Assembly (NCBI GenBank): GCA_002205125.1
Contig: NIOE01000008.1
Span: forward strand, 1-64,000
Origin: Roseateles noduli
Lineage (GTDB): Bacteria > Pseudomonadota > Gammaproteobacteria > Burkholderiales > Burkholderiaceae_C
Direction: 5' to 3'
DNA: 64,000 bases
A model generated the notes under the pieces. The model was not told the DNA's origin and made no database searches. It worked only from the letters and a program-made list of their open reading frames with translations. The translations under genes were made by a program, and so were the position numbers. Positions within the stretch are counted from its first letter, which is position 1. Every line of letters starts with the position of its first letter. Of this stretch, positions 25,058-34,281 are shown one piece after another.

Positions 25058-25528
25058 TCATGGGGAGCCCGGCGCGGGGCTCCGGCGGGCGAATTCCTCG
25101 AGGCCGGACAGGCCTTCGCGACGGGCCAGCTCGGCCAGCACCTGCTCGGGTCGCAGGTCCAGGGCCGCCAGCGCGACGATCGAATGGAACCAGAGGTCGG
25201 CGACCTCGTAGACCAGCTTGTCCGGCGCGCCGTCCTTGGCTGCGAGCACGACCTCGGTCGCTTCCTCGCCGACCTTCTTCAGGATCTGGTCCAGGCCCTT
25301 GGCGAACAGCTTGGCGACGTAGCTCTTGTCGGGATCGCCCTCGGCGCGGCGCTGGGCGACGACGTCGCCCAGATGCGCCAGGACGTCCGTGCCGTTCAGC
25401 GGCGCCTTCGCCGGATCGGTCAGCGGGGCCGTCACCGCAGGGGACGGACTGTCGGGCGGGAACACGGAATCAGGCGAGTCGGACGGGTCGGACGAACCTG
25501 CAGTGGCGGAAGAGTCGGAGGAAGCCAT
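25058..25528 (-). CDS. hisE: phosphoribosyl-ATP pyrophosphatase (HisE)
   Basis: HisE removes pyrophosphate from phosphoribosyl-ATP, the second step of histidine synthesis. The family core is [20 protein letters not shown], then [17 protein letters not shown] with the metal-binding Glu residues, and [15 protein letters not shown]. The protein has 156 residues. The first 40 are a Ser/Asp/Pro-rich extension absent from most HisE, so a start further in is possible. The ATG at 25528 lies 5 bases after the hisI stop, supporting coupling. Confidence 0.92.
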   Translation of the reverse strand: MASSDSSATAGSSDPSDSPDSVFPPDSPSPAVTAPLTDPAKAPLNGTDVLAHLGDVVAQRRAEGDPDKSYVAKLFAKGLDQILKKVGEEATEVVLAAKDGAPDKLVYEVADLWFHSIVALAALDLRPEQVLAELARREGLSGLEEFARRSPAPGSP

Positions 25529-25533
25529 GTCGC

Positions 25534-25995
25534 TCACGCCTTGTAGATGCTGGCCGGGTCCTTGAGGACCGGCTCGACCGCCGTCCACTGCCCGTTCTGC
25601 AGCTTCTGGAAGAAGCAGCTGTGGCGGCCGGTGTGGCAGGCGATGCCCGGCTCATGGCCGTGCTGCGTGACGCTCAGCAGCACCACGTCGTTGTCGCAGT
25701 CCAGCCGGATGCCGTGGACCTGCTGCACATGGCCGGACTCCTCGCCCTTGTGCCACAGGCGCTGTCGCGAGCGGCTCCAGTAGACCGCCTCGCCGACCTC
25801 GGCGGTGCGGGCCAGCGCCTCGCGATTCATCCACGCGAACATCAGGATGTCGTTCGAGCCCTGCTCCTGGGCAATGACGGGCACCAGCCCGTCGCGGTCC
25901 CACTTGATCTGATCCAGCCAGTCCATCGCGGCAGTGTAGTCCGCGGTCGCCGCGGCGACATCGGTCACGCCATCGGTCGTACCTTCAGACGACAT
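25534..25995 (-). CDS. hisI: phosphoribosyl-AMP cyclohydrolase (HisI)
   Basis: HisI opens the purine ring of phosphoribosyl-AMP, the third step of histidine synthesis. It binds zinc and magnesium. Visible motifs are [19 protein letters not shown], the [11 protein letters not shown] magnesium site and [15 protein letters not shown] zinc site. The family start would be [10 protein letters not shown] at 25926, giving the usual ~130 residues. The ATG at 25995 adds 23 residues but overlaps the Nudix gene end, as the operon packing suggests. Neither start has a clear ribosome site. Confidence 0.92.
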   Translation of the reverse strand: MSSEGTTDGVTDVAAATADYTAAMDWLDQIKWDRDGLVPVIAQEQGSNDILMFAWMNREALARTAEVGEAVYWSRSRQRLWHKGEESGHVQQVHGIRLDCDNDVVLLSVTQHGHEPGIACHTGRHSCFFQKLQNGQWTAVEPVLKDPASIYKA

Positions 25996-26470
25996 GGGTC
26001 GCCCCGACATGGAAACGCTCGGCGGCGAACCACTGCAGCACCGGGATCGTGCCCGGCAGCACCGGCAGCACCTGCACCGGCAGGTGCTGCCAGCTCATGG
26101 ACTGACCCTCGCGCATCTCGAACTCGCCCTGCCACTCGTACACCTTGCAGAAGTGCAGGCGCACTTTGGCGTGGGGGTACTCCATCAGCTCGATCTTCCA
26201 GGGCGTCGCGGCGCCGATCGTGATGCCGAGTTCCTCGTGCAGCTCGCGACGCAACGCCTGTTCGACCGTCTCGCCCGCTTCCAGCTTGCCGCCCGGGAAC
26301 TCCCAGTAGCCGGCGTAGACCTTGCCTTCGGGGCGCGAGGTCAGCAGGAATTCGGTCTCGCGGCCGTTCGGTTCGCGACGCACCAGCACGCCCACGGCCA
26401 CGTCCACGGGGACGCGATCGCTCGCGGCGGAAGGGCTGTGCGGATTCGCGGATTCGTTCTTGTCAGTCAT
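25985..26470 (-). CDS. Nudix hydrolase (MutT-like)
   Basis: A 161-residue Nudix protein. The Nudix box [22 protein letters not shown] is complete (G-x5-E-x7-REUxEE pattern). The preceding [38 protein letters not shown] matches MutT/8-oxo-dGTP diphosphatase. It probably cleans oxidised nucleotides from the pool. The start codon at 26470 overlaps the 3' end of the upstream ATPase by 8 bases. Confidence 0.9.
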   Translation of the reverse strand: MTDKNESANPHSPSAASDRVPVDVAVGVLVRREPNGRETEFLLTSRPEGKVYAGYWEFPGGKLEAGETVEQALRRELHEELGITIGAATPWKIELMEYPHAKVRLHFCKVYEWQGEFEMREGQSMSWQHLPVQVLPVLPGTIPVLQWFAAERFHVGATHVV

Positions 26471-27380
26471 GGACTTGCCCCTGTCCCGCCAGATCGCGGG
26501 CGAACTGGTAGGCGACACGGCCCGAGCGCGATCCGCGTTCCAGCGCCCAGACCAGGGCGGGCTGGCGGGCGGCCTCGATGCGGGCGGCGTCCAGGCCGAA
26601 ATGCGTCAGCCACTGCGCCACGATGGCGAGGTATTCCTGCTGGCTGAAGCTGTAGAAGCTAATCCACATCCCGAAGCGCTCGGACAGCGAGATCTTCTCC
26701 TCCACGGCCTCGCCCGGATGCACCTCGACGTTGCCGTCGCGCTCGGAGTACGTCGTGGCCAGGTTGTCCTTCATCTGCTCGGGCAGCAGATGGCGGCGGT
26801 TGCTGGTCGCGTAGATCAGCAGGTTGTCGGTGGCCGCGGCGACGGAGCCGTCCAGCATGGACTTCAGCGCCTTGTAGCCGGCCTCGCCTTCGTCGAAGCT
26901 GAGGTCGTCGCAGAAGATCACGAAGCGTTCCGGCCGGTCGGCGATCAGGTCGGCCAGGTCCGGCAGGTCGACGAGGTCGCCCTTGTCGACTTCGATGAGG
27001 CGCAGCCCCTGTCCGGCGAACTCGTTGAGGCAGGCCTTGATCAGCGAGCTCTTGCCGGTGCCGCGCGCGCCGGTCAGCAGCACGTTGTTGGCGGGCTGGC
27101 CCTGCACGAACTGGCGCGTGTTGCGCAGCAGGCGCTCCTTCTGCGGCTCGACCTCCTTGAGGTCGGCCAGGCGGATCGCGGAGAGATGCTTCACCGGCTC
27201 CAGCCGGGCGCTTGCACCACGCTTGCGGTAGCGGAAGGCAACTGCGGCGTTCCAGTCCGGCGGTGTCAGGGGCTGGGGCAGCACGGCCTCCAGGCGGGTC
27301 AGCAGCGCGTCGGCGCGTTGGAGCACGGCGACAAGGGCTTCAGAGGCGTGGAGGGCGTCAGGGGCATTGGCCATAGCCAC
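26463..27380 (-). CDS. DUF815 family ATP-binding protein
   Basis: A 305-residue P-loop ATPase of the DUF815 family. The Walker A motif is LLTGARGTGKSSL near residue 100, and a Walker-B-like strand is RFVIFCDDLSFDEGE. The sensor segment ATSNRRHLLPEQMKDN and the conserved SLSERFGMWISFYSFSQ complete the family pattern. Function is unknown. Members look like AAA+ proteins related to DnaA/DnaC-type loaders. It leads the Nudix-hisI-hisE run. A second ATG two codons in is an alternative start. Confidence 0.9.
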   Translation of the reverse strand: MAMANAPDALHASEALVAVLQRADALLTRLEAVLPQPLTPPDWNAAVAFRYRKRGASARLEPVKHLSAIRLADLKEVEPQKERLLRNTRQFVQGQPANNVLLTGARGTGKSSLIKACLNEFAGQGLRLIEVDKGDLVDLPDLADLIADRPERFVIFCDDLSFDEGEAGYKALKSMLDGSVAAATDNLLIYATSNRRHLLPEQMKDNLATTYSERDGNVEVHPGEAVEEKISLSERFGMWISFYSFSQQEYLAIVAQWLTHFGLDAARIEAARQPALVWALERGSRSGRVAYQFARDLAGQGQVHD

Positions 27381-27431
27381 CGAGTGTAGGCGGCGCCCCG
27401 AGGCGTTCAGGGCGGTTGGCGTCGCGAAAGC

Positions 27432-28070
27432 TCAGGCGAGCATTCGCATCGCGGCATCCAACTGTTCGGTCGGAAGACGCTTGAAGCCGGAGCGCGCATA
27501 ACGCTGCAGCCGGCCGATGATGAAGCTCACCAGCACCGAGGCCTGCGCCTGCGCCTCGACGGTCGGCGTGGTCGATCCCGAAGCCTCCGCCGCGGTTCTG
27601 AGGCCCTGCCGCAGCGAGGATTCGACCTTGTCGAAGAACTGGTTCATGCGCGCGACCAGGCGCTCGTTCTCGTAGACCAGCGCGTCGCCGACCATCACGC
27701 GGGTCATGCCCGGGTTGCGCTCGCCGAACTGCAGCAGCACCGCGACGATGCGCTGCGCCTGCGCCAGTCCGTCCGTCTCGCGCTCGGCGATCTGGTTGAG
27801 CAGCGAGAAGATGCTGGTCTCGATGAATTCGATGAGGCCCTCGAACATCTGGGCCTTGCTGGCGAAGTGGCGGTAGAGCGCCGCTTCGCTGACCTCCAGC
27901 CGCGCGGCCAGCGCCGCGGTGGTGACCCGCTCGGCGCCGGGCTGCTCCAGCATGCTGGCCAGCGTCTGCAGGATCTGCACCCGGCGCTCGCCCGGCTTGA
28001 GCCGCTTGCGAGGCAGCTCCGCCGGCTTGGCGGCGGCGGAGTCCGGGGTGTCCGAGGAGCTGGGGTGCAT
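27432..28070 (-). CDS. slmA: nucleoid occlusion factor SlmA-type TetR regulator
   Basis: A 212-residue TetR-family protein that in E. coli binds DNA sites and antagonises FtsZ over the nucleoid. The helix-turn-helix is clear in RVTTAALAARLEVSEAALYRHFASKAQMFEGLIEFIE, which is SlmA-like, and the C-terminal FIIGRLQRYARSGFKRLPTE matches too. The start chosen is the ATG at 28070. A GTG at 28103 would add 11 residues. No ribosome site decides it. The gene is monocistronic, between the DUF815 ATPase and the response regulator. Confidence 0.85.
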   Translation of the reverse strand: MHPSSSDTPDSAAAKPAELPRKRLKPGERRVQILQTLASMLEQPGAERVTTAALAARLEVSEAALYRHFASKAQMFEGLIEFIETSIFSLLNQIAERETDGLAQAQRIVAVLLQFGERNPGMTRVMVGDALVYENERLVARMNQFFDKVESSLRQGLRTAAEASGSTTPTVEAQAQASVLVSFIIGRLQRYARSGFKRLPTEQLDAAMRMLA

Positions 28071-28173
28071 GGAGGGGGCCGAAGTGTGCGGCGATTCTGG
28101 CACAGCCGGAACACCGTCTTGACGGCGATGCCGGACGCCGTACGGCGCCCCTGCGCCTTGGCTCCCCGCTTCT

Positions 28174-28863
28174 TCAGTCTCTGAGCCAGCCGAGGCGGCG
28201 CGCCTCGTAGATCGCCTCGACCTTGGAGCGCACCTGCAGCTTGCGGTAGGTGCGCTTCACGTAGGTCATGATGGTGTGCGGCGACACGTTCATGAACTGC
28301 GCGATCTCGTCGAAGGTGAAGCCCTTGGCCGCCAGATGCAGCACGCGCGATTCCTGCTCGGACAGCGCGACGACCTGCTCGTCGACCAGCGGCATCGGGG
28401 CCGAATCACCGAAGCCGCGCGGATGCGCGCCCGCGCCCTGCGGCGCCAGGCGCAGCAGCAGCCGGCGCGCGATCACCGGAGAGATCGGGCTGCCGCCGGC
28501 GCGCAGCGAGCGCAGCTGACCCGGCAGGTCCAGCGCGAGCGAGTCCTTGAGCAGGTAGCCGGTCGCGCCGGCCTCGATGCTGGACAGCACATGCTGCTCG
28601 TCGCCGAAGACGGAGATGACCATCACCTCGCACTCGGGCGCGACGTGGGCGGCGTGGCGGATCAGCTCGATCCCGCTGCCGCCGGGCAGGTCGAGATCGA
28701 CCAGGAGCACGTCGGGACGCGTCTGGTCGAACATCTTCCGGCCCTGCTGGAGATCGGTGGCCATGCCCACCAGACGGATGTCGGGTGCTTTCTCAAGGGC
28801 ATGGGCGAACGCTTCGCGGAAACGAAGCTGATCCTCGACGATCAAGACGCTGAAAAGTGACAT
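28174..28863 (-). CDS. orphan NarL/FixJ-family response regulator
   Basis: A 229-residue regulator. The receiver domain has VLIVEDQLRFREAF, the phospho-acceptor Asp in VLLVDLDLPGGSG and the Lys in GYLLKDSLA. The LuxR-type HTH is LSEQESRVLHLAAKGFTFDEIAQFMNVSPHTIMTYVKR. There is a low-complexity insert between the domains. No histidine kinase is adjacent. The start at 28863 gives MSLFSVLIVED. Target genes are unknown. Confidence 0.9.
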   Translation of the reverse strand: MSLFSVLIVEDQLRFREAFAHALEKAPDIRLVGMATDLQQGRKMFDQTRPDVLLVDLDLPGGSGIELIRHAAHVAPECEVMVISVFGDEQHVLSSIEAGATGYLLKDSLALDLPGQLRSLRAGGSPISPVIARRLLLRLAPQGAGAHPRGFGDSAPMPLVDEQVVALSEQESRVLHLAAKGFTFDEIAQFMNVSPHTIMTYVKRTYRKLQVRSKVEAIYEARRLGWLRD

Positions 28864-29024
28864 GCAATCCCTCACGGCCTGAGCAGCCGTTTCGTGGCGC
28901 ATTCTGGGATGTCGCGTGTTTCAGCGGCAATCCCCAGCTTGCAGTGGTATGACCTTCGACCAAGCCGGGCGGCCAGCGGGTCAGCGAAGGGCAAGCATCG
29001 ATCCCGAACGCCGGCCCGAAACGA

Positions 29025-29053
29025 CCGAGCCCCCTCGTTCGGAGGGGGCTCGG
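29025..29053 (-). terminator. terminator hairpin downstream of argB
   Basis: A 12-bp perfect stem, CCGAGCCCCCTC/GAGGGGGCTCGG, lies about 40 bases past the argB stop. The T tract is weak (TCGTTTCGG on the minus strand), but the stem is very strong. Confidence 0.65.
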
Positions 29054-29090
29054 TACAGGATTCCACCCTTCAGGGGGATCCGGGGGGCGC

Positions 29091-30005
29091 TCAATGCGAG
29101 CGGATCATCGTGCCGTAAGCCTGTTCGGAAAGGATTTCCAGGAGCATGGCGTGCGGGACGCGGCCGTCGATGATGTGGACGGCCTTCACGCCGCTGCGGG
29201 CGGCGTCCAGCGCGGAGGCGATCTTGGGCAGCATGCCGCCCGACAGCGTGCCGTCGGCGAAGAGCTCGTCGATCTCGCGCGCGGACAGGTCGGTCAAGAG
29301 CTGGCCCTGCTTGTCGAGCACGCCCGGGGTGTTGGTCAGCAGCACCAGCTTCTCGGCCTTGAGCACCTCGGCCAGCTTGCCGGCGACGACGTCGGCGTTG
29401 ATGTTGTAGCGCTCGTTGCTCTCGCCGAAGCCGATCGGGCTGATGACGGGGATGAACTGGTCGTCCTGCAGCGCCTTCACGACGCTGGGGTCGATGGACA
29501 CGATGTCGCCGACGGAGCCAACGTCATGTTCCTTGGCGGGGTCGTCCTTGTCGATCAGCTTGAGCTTCTTGGCGCGGATCATGCCGCCGTCGCGGCCGGT
29601 CAGGCCCACGGCCTTGCCGCCGGCGACGTTGATCAGGCCGACGATGTCCTGCTGCACCTCGCCGGCGAGCACCCATTCGACGACGCTCATCGTCTCCTCG
29701 TCGGTGACGCGCATGCCCTGGATGAAGTGGCCCTTCTTGCCGAGCTTGTTGAGCGCGTCCTCGATCTGCGGGCCGCCGCCGTGCACGACCACCGGGTTCA
29801 GGCCGACCAGCTTGAGCAGCACCACGTCCTCGGCGAAGTCCTGCTGCAGCGCGGGATCGGTCATCGCGTTGCCGCCGTATTTGATGACGATGGTCTTGCC
29901 GTGGTACTTGCGGATGTAGGGCAGCGCCTGGGAGAGCAGCTCCGCCTTGTCGCGCGGCGGGATGTGGCTCAGGTCGGCGTCGTGGACGGGCGGGGTGTTG
30001 CTCAT
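29091..30005 (-). CDS. argB: acetylglutamate kinase
   Basis: A 304-residue cytosolic kinase for the second step of arginine synthesis (N-acetylglutamate to its 5-phosphate). Features are the N-terminal [38 protein letters not shown], the [20 protein letters not shown] block and the final [17 protein letters not shown]. Length is normal and the arginine-feedback helix region seems intact. It is monocistronic and divergent from the CDF transporter gene with about 90 bases between starts. Confidence 0.97.
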   Translation of the reverse strand: MSNTPPVHDADLSHIPPRDKAELLSQALPYIRKYHGKTIVIKYGGNAMTDPALQQDFAEDVVLLKLVGLNPVVVHGGGPQIEDALNKLGKKGHFIQGMRVTDEETMSVVEWVLAGEVQQDIVGLINVAGGKAVGLTGRDGGMIRAKKLKLIDKDDPAKEHDVGSVGDIVSIDPSVVKALQDDQFIPVISPIGFGESNERYNINADVVAGKLAEVLKAEKLVLLTNTPGVLDKQGQLLTDLSAREIDELFADGTLSGGMLPKIASALDAARSGVKAVHIIDGRVPHAMLLEILSEQAYGTMIRSH

Positions 30006-30098
30006 GGGGCTGTCCGGAGGGGCTGAGGGGTGGGACGAGGTGGGATTCGGGACTTGGAATGAATCGGGCGCCATTCTAGGACCGGCAAAATCGACGCC

Positions 30099-31061
30099 AT
30101 GCAAGTGCAGCAATACCTGAAGCTCTCGGCGGTCGTGGCCGTGCTGACCATCGCCCTGAAGACGGCCGCCTGGTGGTGGACCGGCTCGGTGAGCCTGGCC
30201 TCCGATGCGCTCGAATCGGGGGTGAACCTGGCGGGGGCGCTCTTCGGACTGGCGATGGTGACCATCGCGCGGCGGCCGCCCGACGAGGACCACCCCTTCG
30301 GGCACCACAAGGCGGAGTACTTCTCCAGCGCCTTCGAAGGCGCGCTGATCCTGATCGCGGCGCTGGGCATCGCGTGGGCGGCGGTGGAGCGGCTGCGCGC
30401 GCCGCAGCCGCTGGAGCAGCTCGGCCTCGGCATGGCGCTGTCGCTGGTGAGCACGGCCATCAACGGCGCGCTGGCGTGGAAGATGCTGCAGGCCTCGCGC
30501 GAGCACCGCTCCATCGCGCTGGAGGCGGACGCGCGCCACCTGTTCACCGATGTGTGGACCTCGGTCGGCGTCGTCGCCGGCCTGATCGGCGTGATGCTGA
30601 CGGGCTGGACCTGGCTGGACCCGCTGCTGGCGATCCTGGTGGCGCTGAACATCCTGCGCGAGGCGGTGCACCTGATGTGGAAGTCCACCGGCGGGCTGAT
30701 GGACATGGCGCTGGATCCCGAGGACCAGCGCACGATCGCCGAGGTGCTGGCGCGCTTCGAATCACCGGACTTGCGGTTCGACCACGTCGCCACGCGCGTG
30801 GCCGGCCAGCAGCGGCATGTCGATTTCCACCTGCATGTGCCGGCGCGCTGGACGCTGGGCGAGGCGGCCGCGCTGCGGGGTCAGGTCGAGCAGGCGCTGA
30901 TGCGCGCCCTGCCCGGCCTGCGCGCCAGCATCCAGCTGCTGCCGGTGAACGTCGAGACGCGCTTCGCCGAGCTGGCGGCGCGCGAGGACGCTCTGCCCGG
31001 CTCGGTCACCTCGACCGCCGCGCCCGCCATCAAGGACATCTCCAAGGGAGGACAGGAATGA
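30099..31061 (+). CDS. cation diffusion facilitator (CDF) family metal exporter
   Basis: A 320-residue inner-membrane exporter with about six membrane helices and a cytosolic C-terminal domain. Metal-site residues are in the second helix, [15 protein letters not shown], and in the fifth, [15 protein letters not shown]. The loop [16 protein letters not shown] is the family signature. The C-terminal domain contains [17 protein letters not shown]. It probably exports zinc, iron or manganese in exchange for protons. The stop overlaps the dtd start (ATGA). Confidence 0.92.
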   Translation: MQVQQYLKLSAVVAVLTIALKTAAWWWTGSVSLASDALESGVNLAGALFGLAMVTIARRPPDEDHPFGHHKAEYFSSAFEGALILIAALGIAWAAVERLRAPQPLEQLGLGMALSLVSTAINGALAWKMLQASREHRSIALEADARHLFTDVWTSVGVVAGLIGVMLTGWTWLDPLLAILVALNILREAVHLMWKSTGGLMDMALDPEDQRTIAEVLARFESPDLRFDHVATRVAGQQRHVDFHLHVPARWTLGEAAALRGQVEQALMRALPGLRASIQLLPVNVETRFAELAAREDALPGSVTSTAAPAIKDISKGGQE

Positions 31062-31495
31062 TCGCGCTGCTTCAACGCGTCAAGGAAGCCCGGGTCGACG
31101 TCGGCGACCGATGCACCGGGAAGATCGATCAGGGCCTGCTGCTGCTGATCTGCGCCGAGCCGCAGGACACCGAGGCGACGGCCGAGAAACTGCTGCTGAA
31201 GATCCTCAAGCTGCGCATCTTCAGCGACGAGGCCGGCAAGATGAACCGCAGCGTGCAGGACGTCGGTGGCGGGCTGCTGATCGTCTCCCAGTTCACGCTG
31301 GCGGCGGACGTCTCCGGCGGCAAACGGCCGAGCTTCACCGGCGCGGCGCCGGCGGAACTCGGCCGCCGCCTCTACGACCATGCGGTCGCGTTCGCGCGGT
31401 CGCAGCACCCCGTCGTCGAGACCGGGGAGTTCGGCGCGGACATGCAGGTCAGCCTGGTCAACGACGGGCCGGTGACGATCCCGATGCGGATGTGA
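31058..31495 (+). CDS. dtd: D-aminoacyl-tRNA deacylase
   Basis: A 145-residue DTD protein that removes D-amino acids (and Gly from tRNA-Ala) from charged tRNAs. The two active-site signatures are present: [17 protein letters not shown] near residues 77-93 and [11 protein letters not shown] at the C-terminus, which contains the GP-cisPro motif. It is coupled to the CDF gene by an ATGA overlap and is 10 bases from the end of the convergent unknown gene. Confidence 0.96.
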   Translation: MIALLQRVKEARVDVGDRCTGKIDQGLLLLICAEPQDTEATAEKLLLKILKLRIFSDEAGKMNRSVQDVGGGLLIVSQFTLAADVSGGKRPSFTGAAPAELGRRLYDHAVAFARSQHPVVETGEFGADMQVSLVNDGPVTIPMRM

Positions 31496-31504
31496 CTCGT
31501 GGTC

Positions 31505-32500
31505 TCACCGGCGCTGCAGACGCCCGCCATCGATCGGATGGCCTTCGCCGCCACGGTCGCGTCCACGAGAAAAGATGCGGCGCAAGCCGTTGGACACCCG
31601 GTCGAGCAATCGCCTGGCGGCCTTCGGCCTTGTTCCGGTGGCCCGGTCCGCATTCACGTGTTCGCCTCTGATCAAGCCGATGCACTCGGCGTCGTGCACG
31701 GGGTCGGTCCCTGCCGCGGGATTTGGAGTGCTGCCAGTCAGCCCCTCGACGTTGAGGCGCGAGGCGTCCGGCAGGCGTTGCGCCATGCCGCCCGAAGCAG
31801 ATGCCTCCCTTCCCCTGCTCGGCAGGACGTCGGGCCCAGACGTCTCCGAAGTGCCCCTGCGAGAGCTCGGAGACGTCCACTGACTGCTGACGATCGTGGT
31901 GGTCACCGCGCCTTGCACGCCGCTCACCTTCATGCCGCACATCCTGCTCACGAAGCGATCCAACTCGTCCTGGCCGCGCGTCGAAAACGGCGTCCGAGGC
32001 ACGGTCGCAGGCTTGTCCGGCACGGGTGCCGACTCACCTCGGACGGACACCTCAGCGGCCGGATCGAGAGGGGTCGACCCTGGCGGGCTCAGGACCGCCG
32101 GCAGTTCCCCACTGGCCCGGATGTGCGGCTGCCGGGCTGGCTTCGCCGCGCCGGCAGGTCTTTTCCCGGTGAAGGGGTCCGTCTTGAAGATCGCGAAGGG
32201 GTCGCGGGCGTTGGAATCGGAGAAGTCGCACCTGGTTGAACGGCCGCCTCGATAGGACTGATTGACGATCGTGACCCCTCCCACCTGGACACGTCCGAGA
32301 TGGTGGATGACGAGTCGACTCTTATGGCCGTGGCGGTCGACCCCCTCCATCACCAGATCCGGCGGCCGTGCCGGTCGCCGTGCTGCGGAGAAATCGGGCG
32401 GCGGCTCATCGAGCAGCGGTTGCGTGGTCGCCAGCTCAGCTTCTTCGGTAGCCAACGACTGCTGCGGGATGTCGCACCCGGAGATGCTTCCATTGATCAT
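31505..32500 (-). CDS. unknown protein, 331 residues, low-complexity and polar
   Basis: I do not recognise this protein. The ATG at 32500 has a good ribosome site (AGGA seven bases ahead). The product is rich in Arg, Ser, Pro and Gly with no signal peptide or membrane helix. It has a somewhat ordered early part (DLVMEGVDRHGHKSRLVIHH, VGGVTIVNQSYRGG) and a basic C-terminus (LDRVSNGLRRIFSRGRDRG). Its texture differs from the neighbouring housekeeping genes. It could be a secreted effector-like or lineage-specific protein. The opposite strand carries several weaker frames that I rejected. Confidence 0.5.
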   Translation of the reverse strand: MINGSISGCDIPQQSLATEEAELATTQPLLDEPPPDFSAARRPARPPDLVMEGVDRHGHKSRLVIHHLGRVQVGGVTIVNQSYRGGRSTRCDFSDSNARDPFAIFKTDPFTGKRPAGAAKPARQPHIRASGELPAVLSPPGSTPLDPAAEVSVRGESAPVPDKPATVPRTPFSTRGQDELDRFVSRMCGMKVSGVQGAVTTTIVSSQWTSPSSRRGTSETSGPDVLPSRGREASASGGMAQRLPDASRLNVEGLTGSTPNPAAGTDPVHDAECIGLIRGEHVNADRATGTRPKAARRLLDRVSNGLRRIFSRGRDRGGEGHPIDGGRLQRR

Positions 32501-32663
32501 GCATGTTCCTGTCGCTCAAGTTGCGCAAGCGTGCTCAGTTGCAACACCATCGGTCGGCGGTTCCGCAGGGCGCATCAGCGATCGAGGCCAGACAGGCCGC
32601 AAGACCTGACCACAATCTGGCGAGAATGCGACAAATCTTCGCCTTCGAGACAAGGACATCATC

Positions 32664-33047
32664 ATGATCAGCTACGTCACCCTGGGCAGCAACGACCGCC
32701 GCGCGGCCAAGGAGTTCTACGACGCCGCGCTCGCGCCGCTGGGCCTGAAGCCGGGTTATTCGGACGACGAGATGGTCGGCTACGGGCCCGAAGGCGGCGA
32801 GACGCAACTTTGGGTGGTCCAGCCCTTCAACGGACTGGATGCCACGGTCGGCAACGGTTCGATGGTGGCGCTGGCGGCGTCGACGCGCGCGCAGGTCGAC
32901 GCGGTGTACGCCGCGGCGATCAGCGGCGGCGGCAAGGACGATGGCCGGCCCGGCCCGCGCGAGAACTACGGACCGAACTTCTACGCGGCCTACTTCCGCG
33001 ACCTGGACGGCAACAAGGTGGGCGTGGTGTGCCGATCGCCGGCGTGA
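32664..33047 (+). CDS. VOC-family protein (glyoxalase/bleomycin-resistance fold)
   Basis: A 127-residue single VOC domain starting MISYVTLGSNDRRAAKEFYD and ending FYAAYFRDLDGNKVGVVC, the typical paired beta-alpha-beta motifs. The first metal ligand is not histidine, and the terminal Glu ligand is replaced (GVVC), so metal binding may be lost. The substrate is unknown. Confidence 0.87.
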   Translation: MISYVTLGSNDRRAAKEFYDAALAPLGLKPGYSDDEMVGYGPEGGETQLWVVQPFNGLDATVGNGSMVALAASTRAQVDAVYAAAISGGGKDDGRPGPRENYGPNFYAAYFRDLDGNKVGVVCRSPA

Positions 33048-33098
33048 CGATGGCCGCCTGAAGCAGCCCCTCCGACCAGATCGACGGCCGGACGCCAA

Positions 33099-33126
33099 TG
33101 AAAAGGCCCGCCGGAGGGCGGGCCTT
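33099..33126 (-). terminator. terminator of the Bug receptor gene
   Basis: A 10-bp stem, AAGGCCCGCC/GGCGGGCCTT, with a GGAG loop is followed on the minus strand by TTTTCATT. It lies about 50 bases after the receptor stop codon, and could also serve the convergent VOC gene. Confidence 0.8.
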
Positions 33127-33176
33127 GAGGCGGAGCGGGAGGTCCCGCTCCGGATGTCCGTCGCGCCGGTCGGCGA

Positions 33177-34142
33177 TCAATCGGCGTACTGACCCGCCGC
33201 CTTGATGATCGGCGTCCACTTGTTGATCTCGTCGGCGACGAACTTCTTGTGCTCGGCCGGGTTCACGCGGTTGTCGGTCACGATGACCGCGCCCAGCGCT
33301 TCCTCACGCTTGTGGAACTCGGGATCCTTCAGGGCCGTCTTCAGCGCCGTGTTGATCTTGTCCAGCACCGCCTTCGGCGTGCCCTTGGGCGCGTACATGC
33401 CGTGCCAGATCGTCACGTTGAAGCCCTTCAGGCCGGACTCGTCCAGCGTCGGCAGCTTGGCCAGCGATCCCCCCAGGCGCTTGGTCGTCGACACCGCGTA
33501 GGCCTTGACCTTGCCGCCGTCGATCTGCGTCGTGGTGTTGGTCGTCTGGTCGCACATCAGGTCGACCTGGCCGCCGATCAGGTCGGTCATCGCCGGGCCC
33601 GTGCCCTTGTACGGGACGGTGGTCATGTCGATCTTGACCGTGCTCATGTACAGCAGGCCGCACAGGTGCGAGGCCGACCCCAGGCCGGCGTTGGCCAGGT
33701 TGATCTTGCCCTTGTTGGCGCCCAGCCACTTCACCAGGTCGGCGTAGTTGTTCGCCGGCAGGTTGGGACGCGCGATCAGCGTCATCGGCACTTCGTTGAC
33801 CAGGCCCAGGTACTCGAAGTCGTCCAGCGTCTTGTACTGCAGGTTGCGGTACAGGGCCGGCGAGGTCGAGATGCCGATGTGATGCAGCAGCAGCGTGTAG
33901 CCGTCCGGCGCGGCCTTGGACACCTTGGTGGCGCCCAGCGTGCCGCCGGCGCCGCCGACGTTCTCGATCACGATGGTCGCGTTCAGCGGCTTGCGCAGCG
34001 CCTCGGCCAGATCGCGGGCGACCTTGTCGGTCGGGCCGCCGGCGGCAAACGGGACGACGATGGTCACCGGCTTGTCCGGATAGTCGGCCCAGGCGGCGCC
34101 GACGCTCAGTGCCGCGACGGAGGCGAGCAAGATCTTCTTCAT
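33177..34142 (-). CDS. Bug-family tripartite tricarboxylate transporter receptor
   Basis: A 321-residue periplasmic receptor with a signal peptide (residues 1-19, ending AWA). Family segments are YPDKPVTIVVPFAAGGPTD at the mature start, IENVGGAGGTLGATKVSKAAPDGYTLL, and VPYKGTGPAMTDLIGGQVDLM. Bug receptors bind carboxylates for TctAB-type permeases, but most in Burkholderiales are orphans, as here: no tctA or tctB lies nearby. The ligand cannot be read from the sequence. Confidence 0.93.
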   Translation of the reverse strand: MKKILLASVAALSVGAAWADYPDKPVTIVVPFAAGGPTDKVARDLAEALRKPLNATIVIENVGGAGGTLGATKVSKAAPDGYTLLLHHIGISTSPALYRNLQYKTLDDFEYLGLVNEVPMTLIARPNLPANNYADLVKWLGANKGKINLANAGLGSASHLCGLLYMSTVKIDMTTVPYKGTGPAMTDLIGGQVDLMCDQTTNTTTQIDGGKVKAYAVSTTKRLGGSLAKLPTLDESGLKGFNVTIWHGMYAPKGTPKAVLDKINTALKTALKDPEFHKREEALGAVIVTDNRVNPAEHKKFVADEINKWTPIIKAAGQYAD

Positions 34143-34208
34143 GGTGTCTCTTCCTCGTTGGAGGTGTGGGTGATGGCGCGGATGCTAGGTCGCCGCCCCA
34201 CATTGCAA

Positions 34209-34227
34209 CTTACGGAAACTACGTAAG
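34209..34227. promoter_or_regulatory. inverted repeat upstream of the Bug receptor gene
   Basis: CTTACG and CGTAAG flank a seven-base spacer, 67-85 bases before the receptor ATG. Its promoter position suggests an operator for a dimeric regulator. No regulator gene is adjacent. Confidence 0.4.
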
Positions 34228-34242
34228 CCGGGATAGCCCCGA

Positions 34243-34264
34243 GGGATGGCACCGCTGCCATCCC
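34243..34264 (-). terminator. hairpin after the PaaK-like gene
   Basis: A nine-base-pair stem, GGGATGGCA/TGCCATCCC, with a CCGC loop lies 18 bases past the last gene of the liv/ligase cluster. It lacks a T run. It is either a terminator or an mRNA-stabilising hairpin. Confidence 0.45.
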
Positions 34265-34281
34265 CCTGCATCTGCGGGAAA

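Noticed and set aside
31499-32255. plus-strand frames opposite the 331-residue unknown
   Set aside because: They are broken into overlapping short frames and lack a ribosome site. The minus frame is longer, continuous and has a good start.
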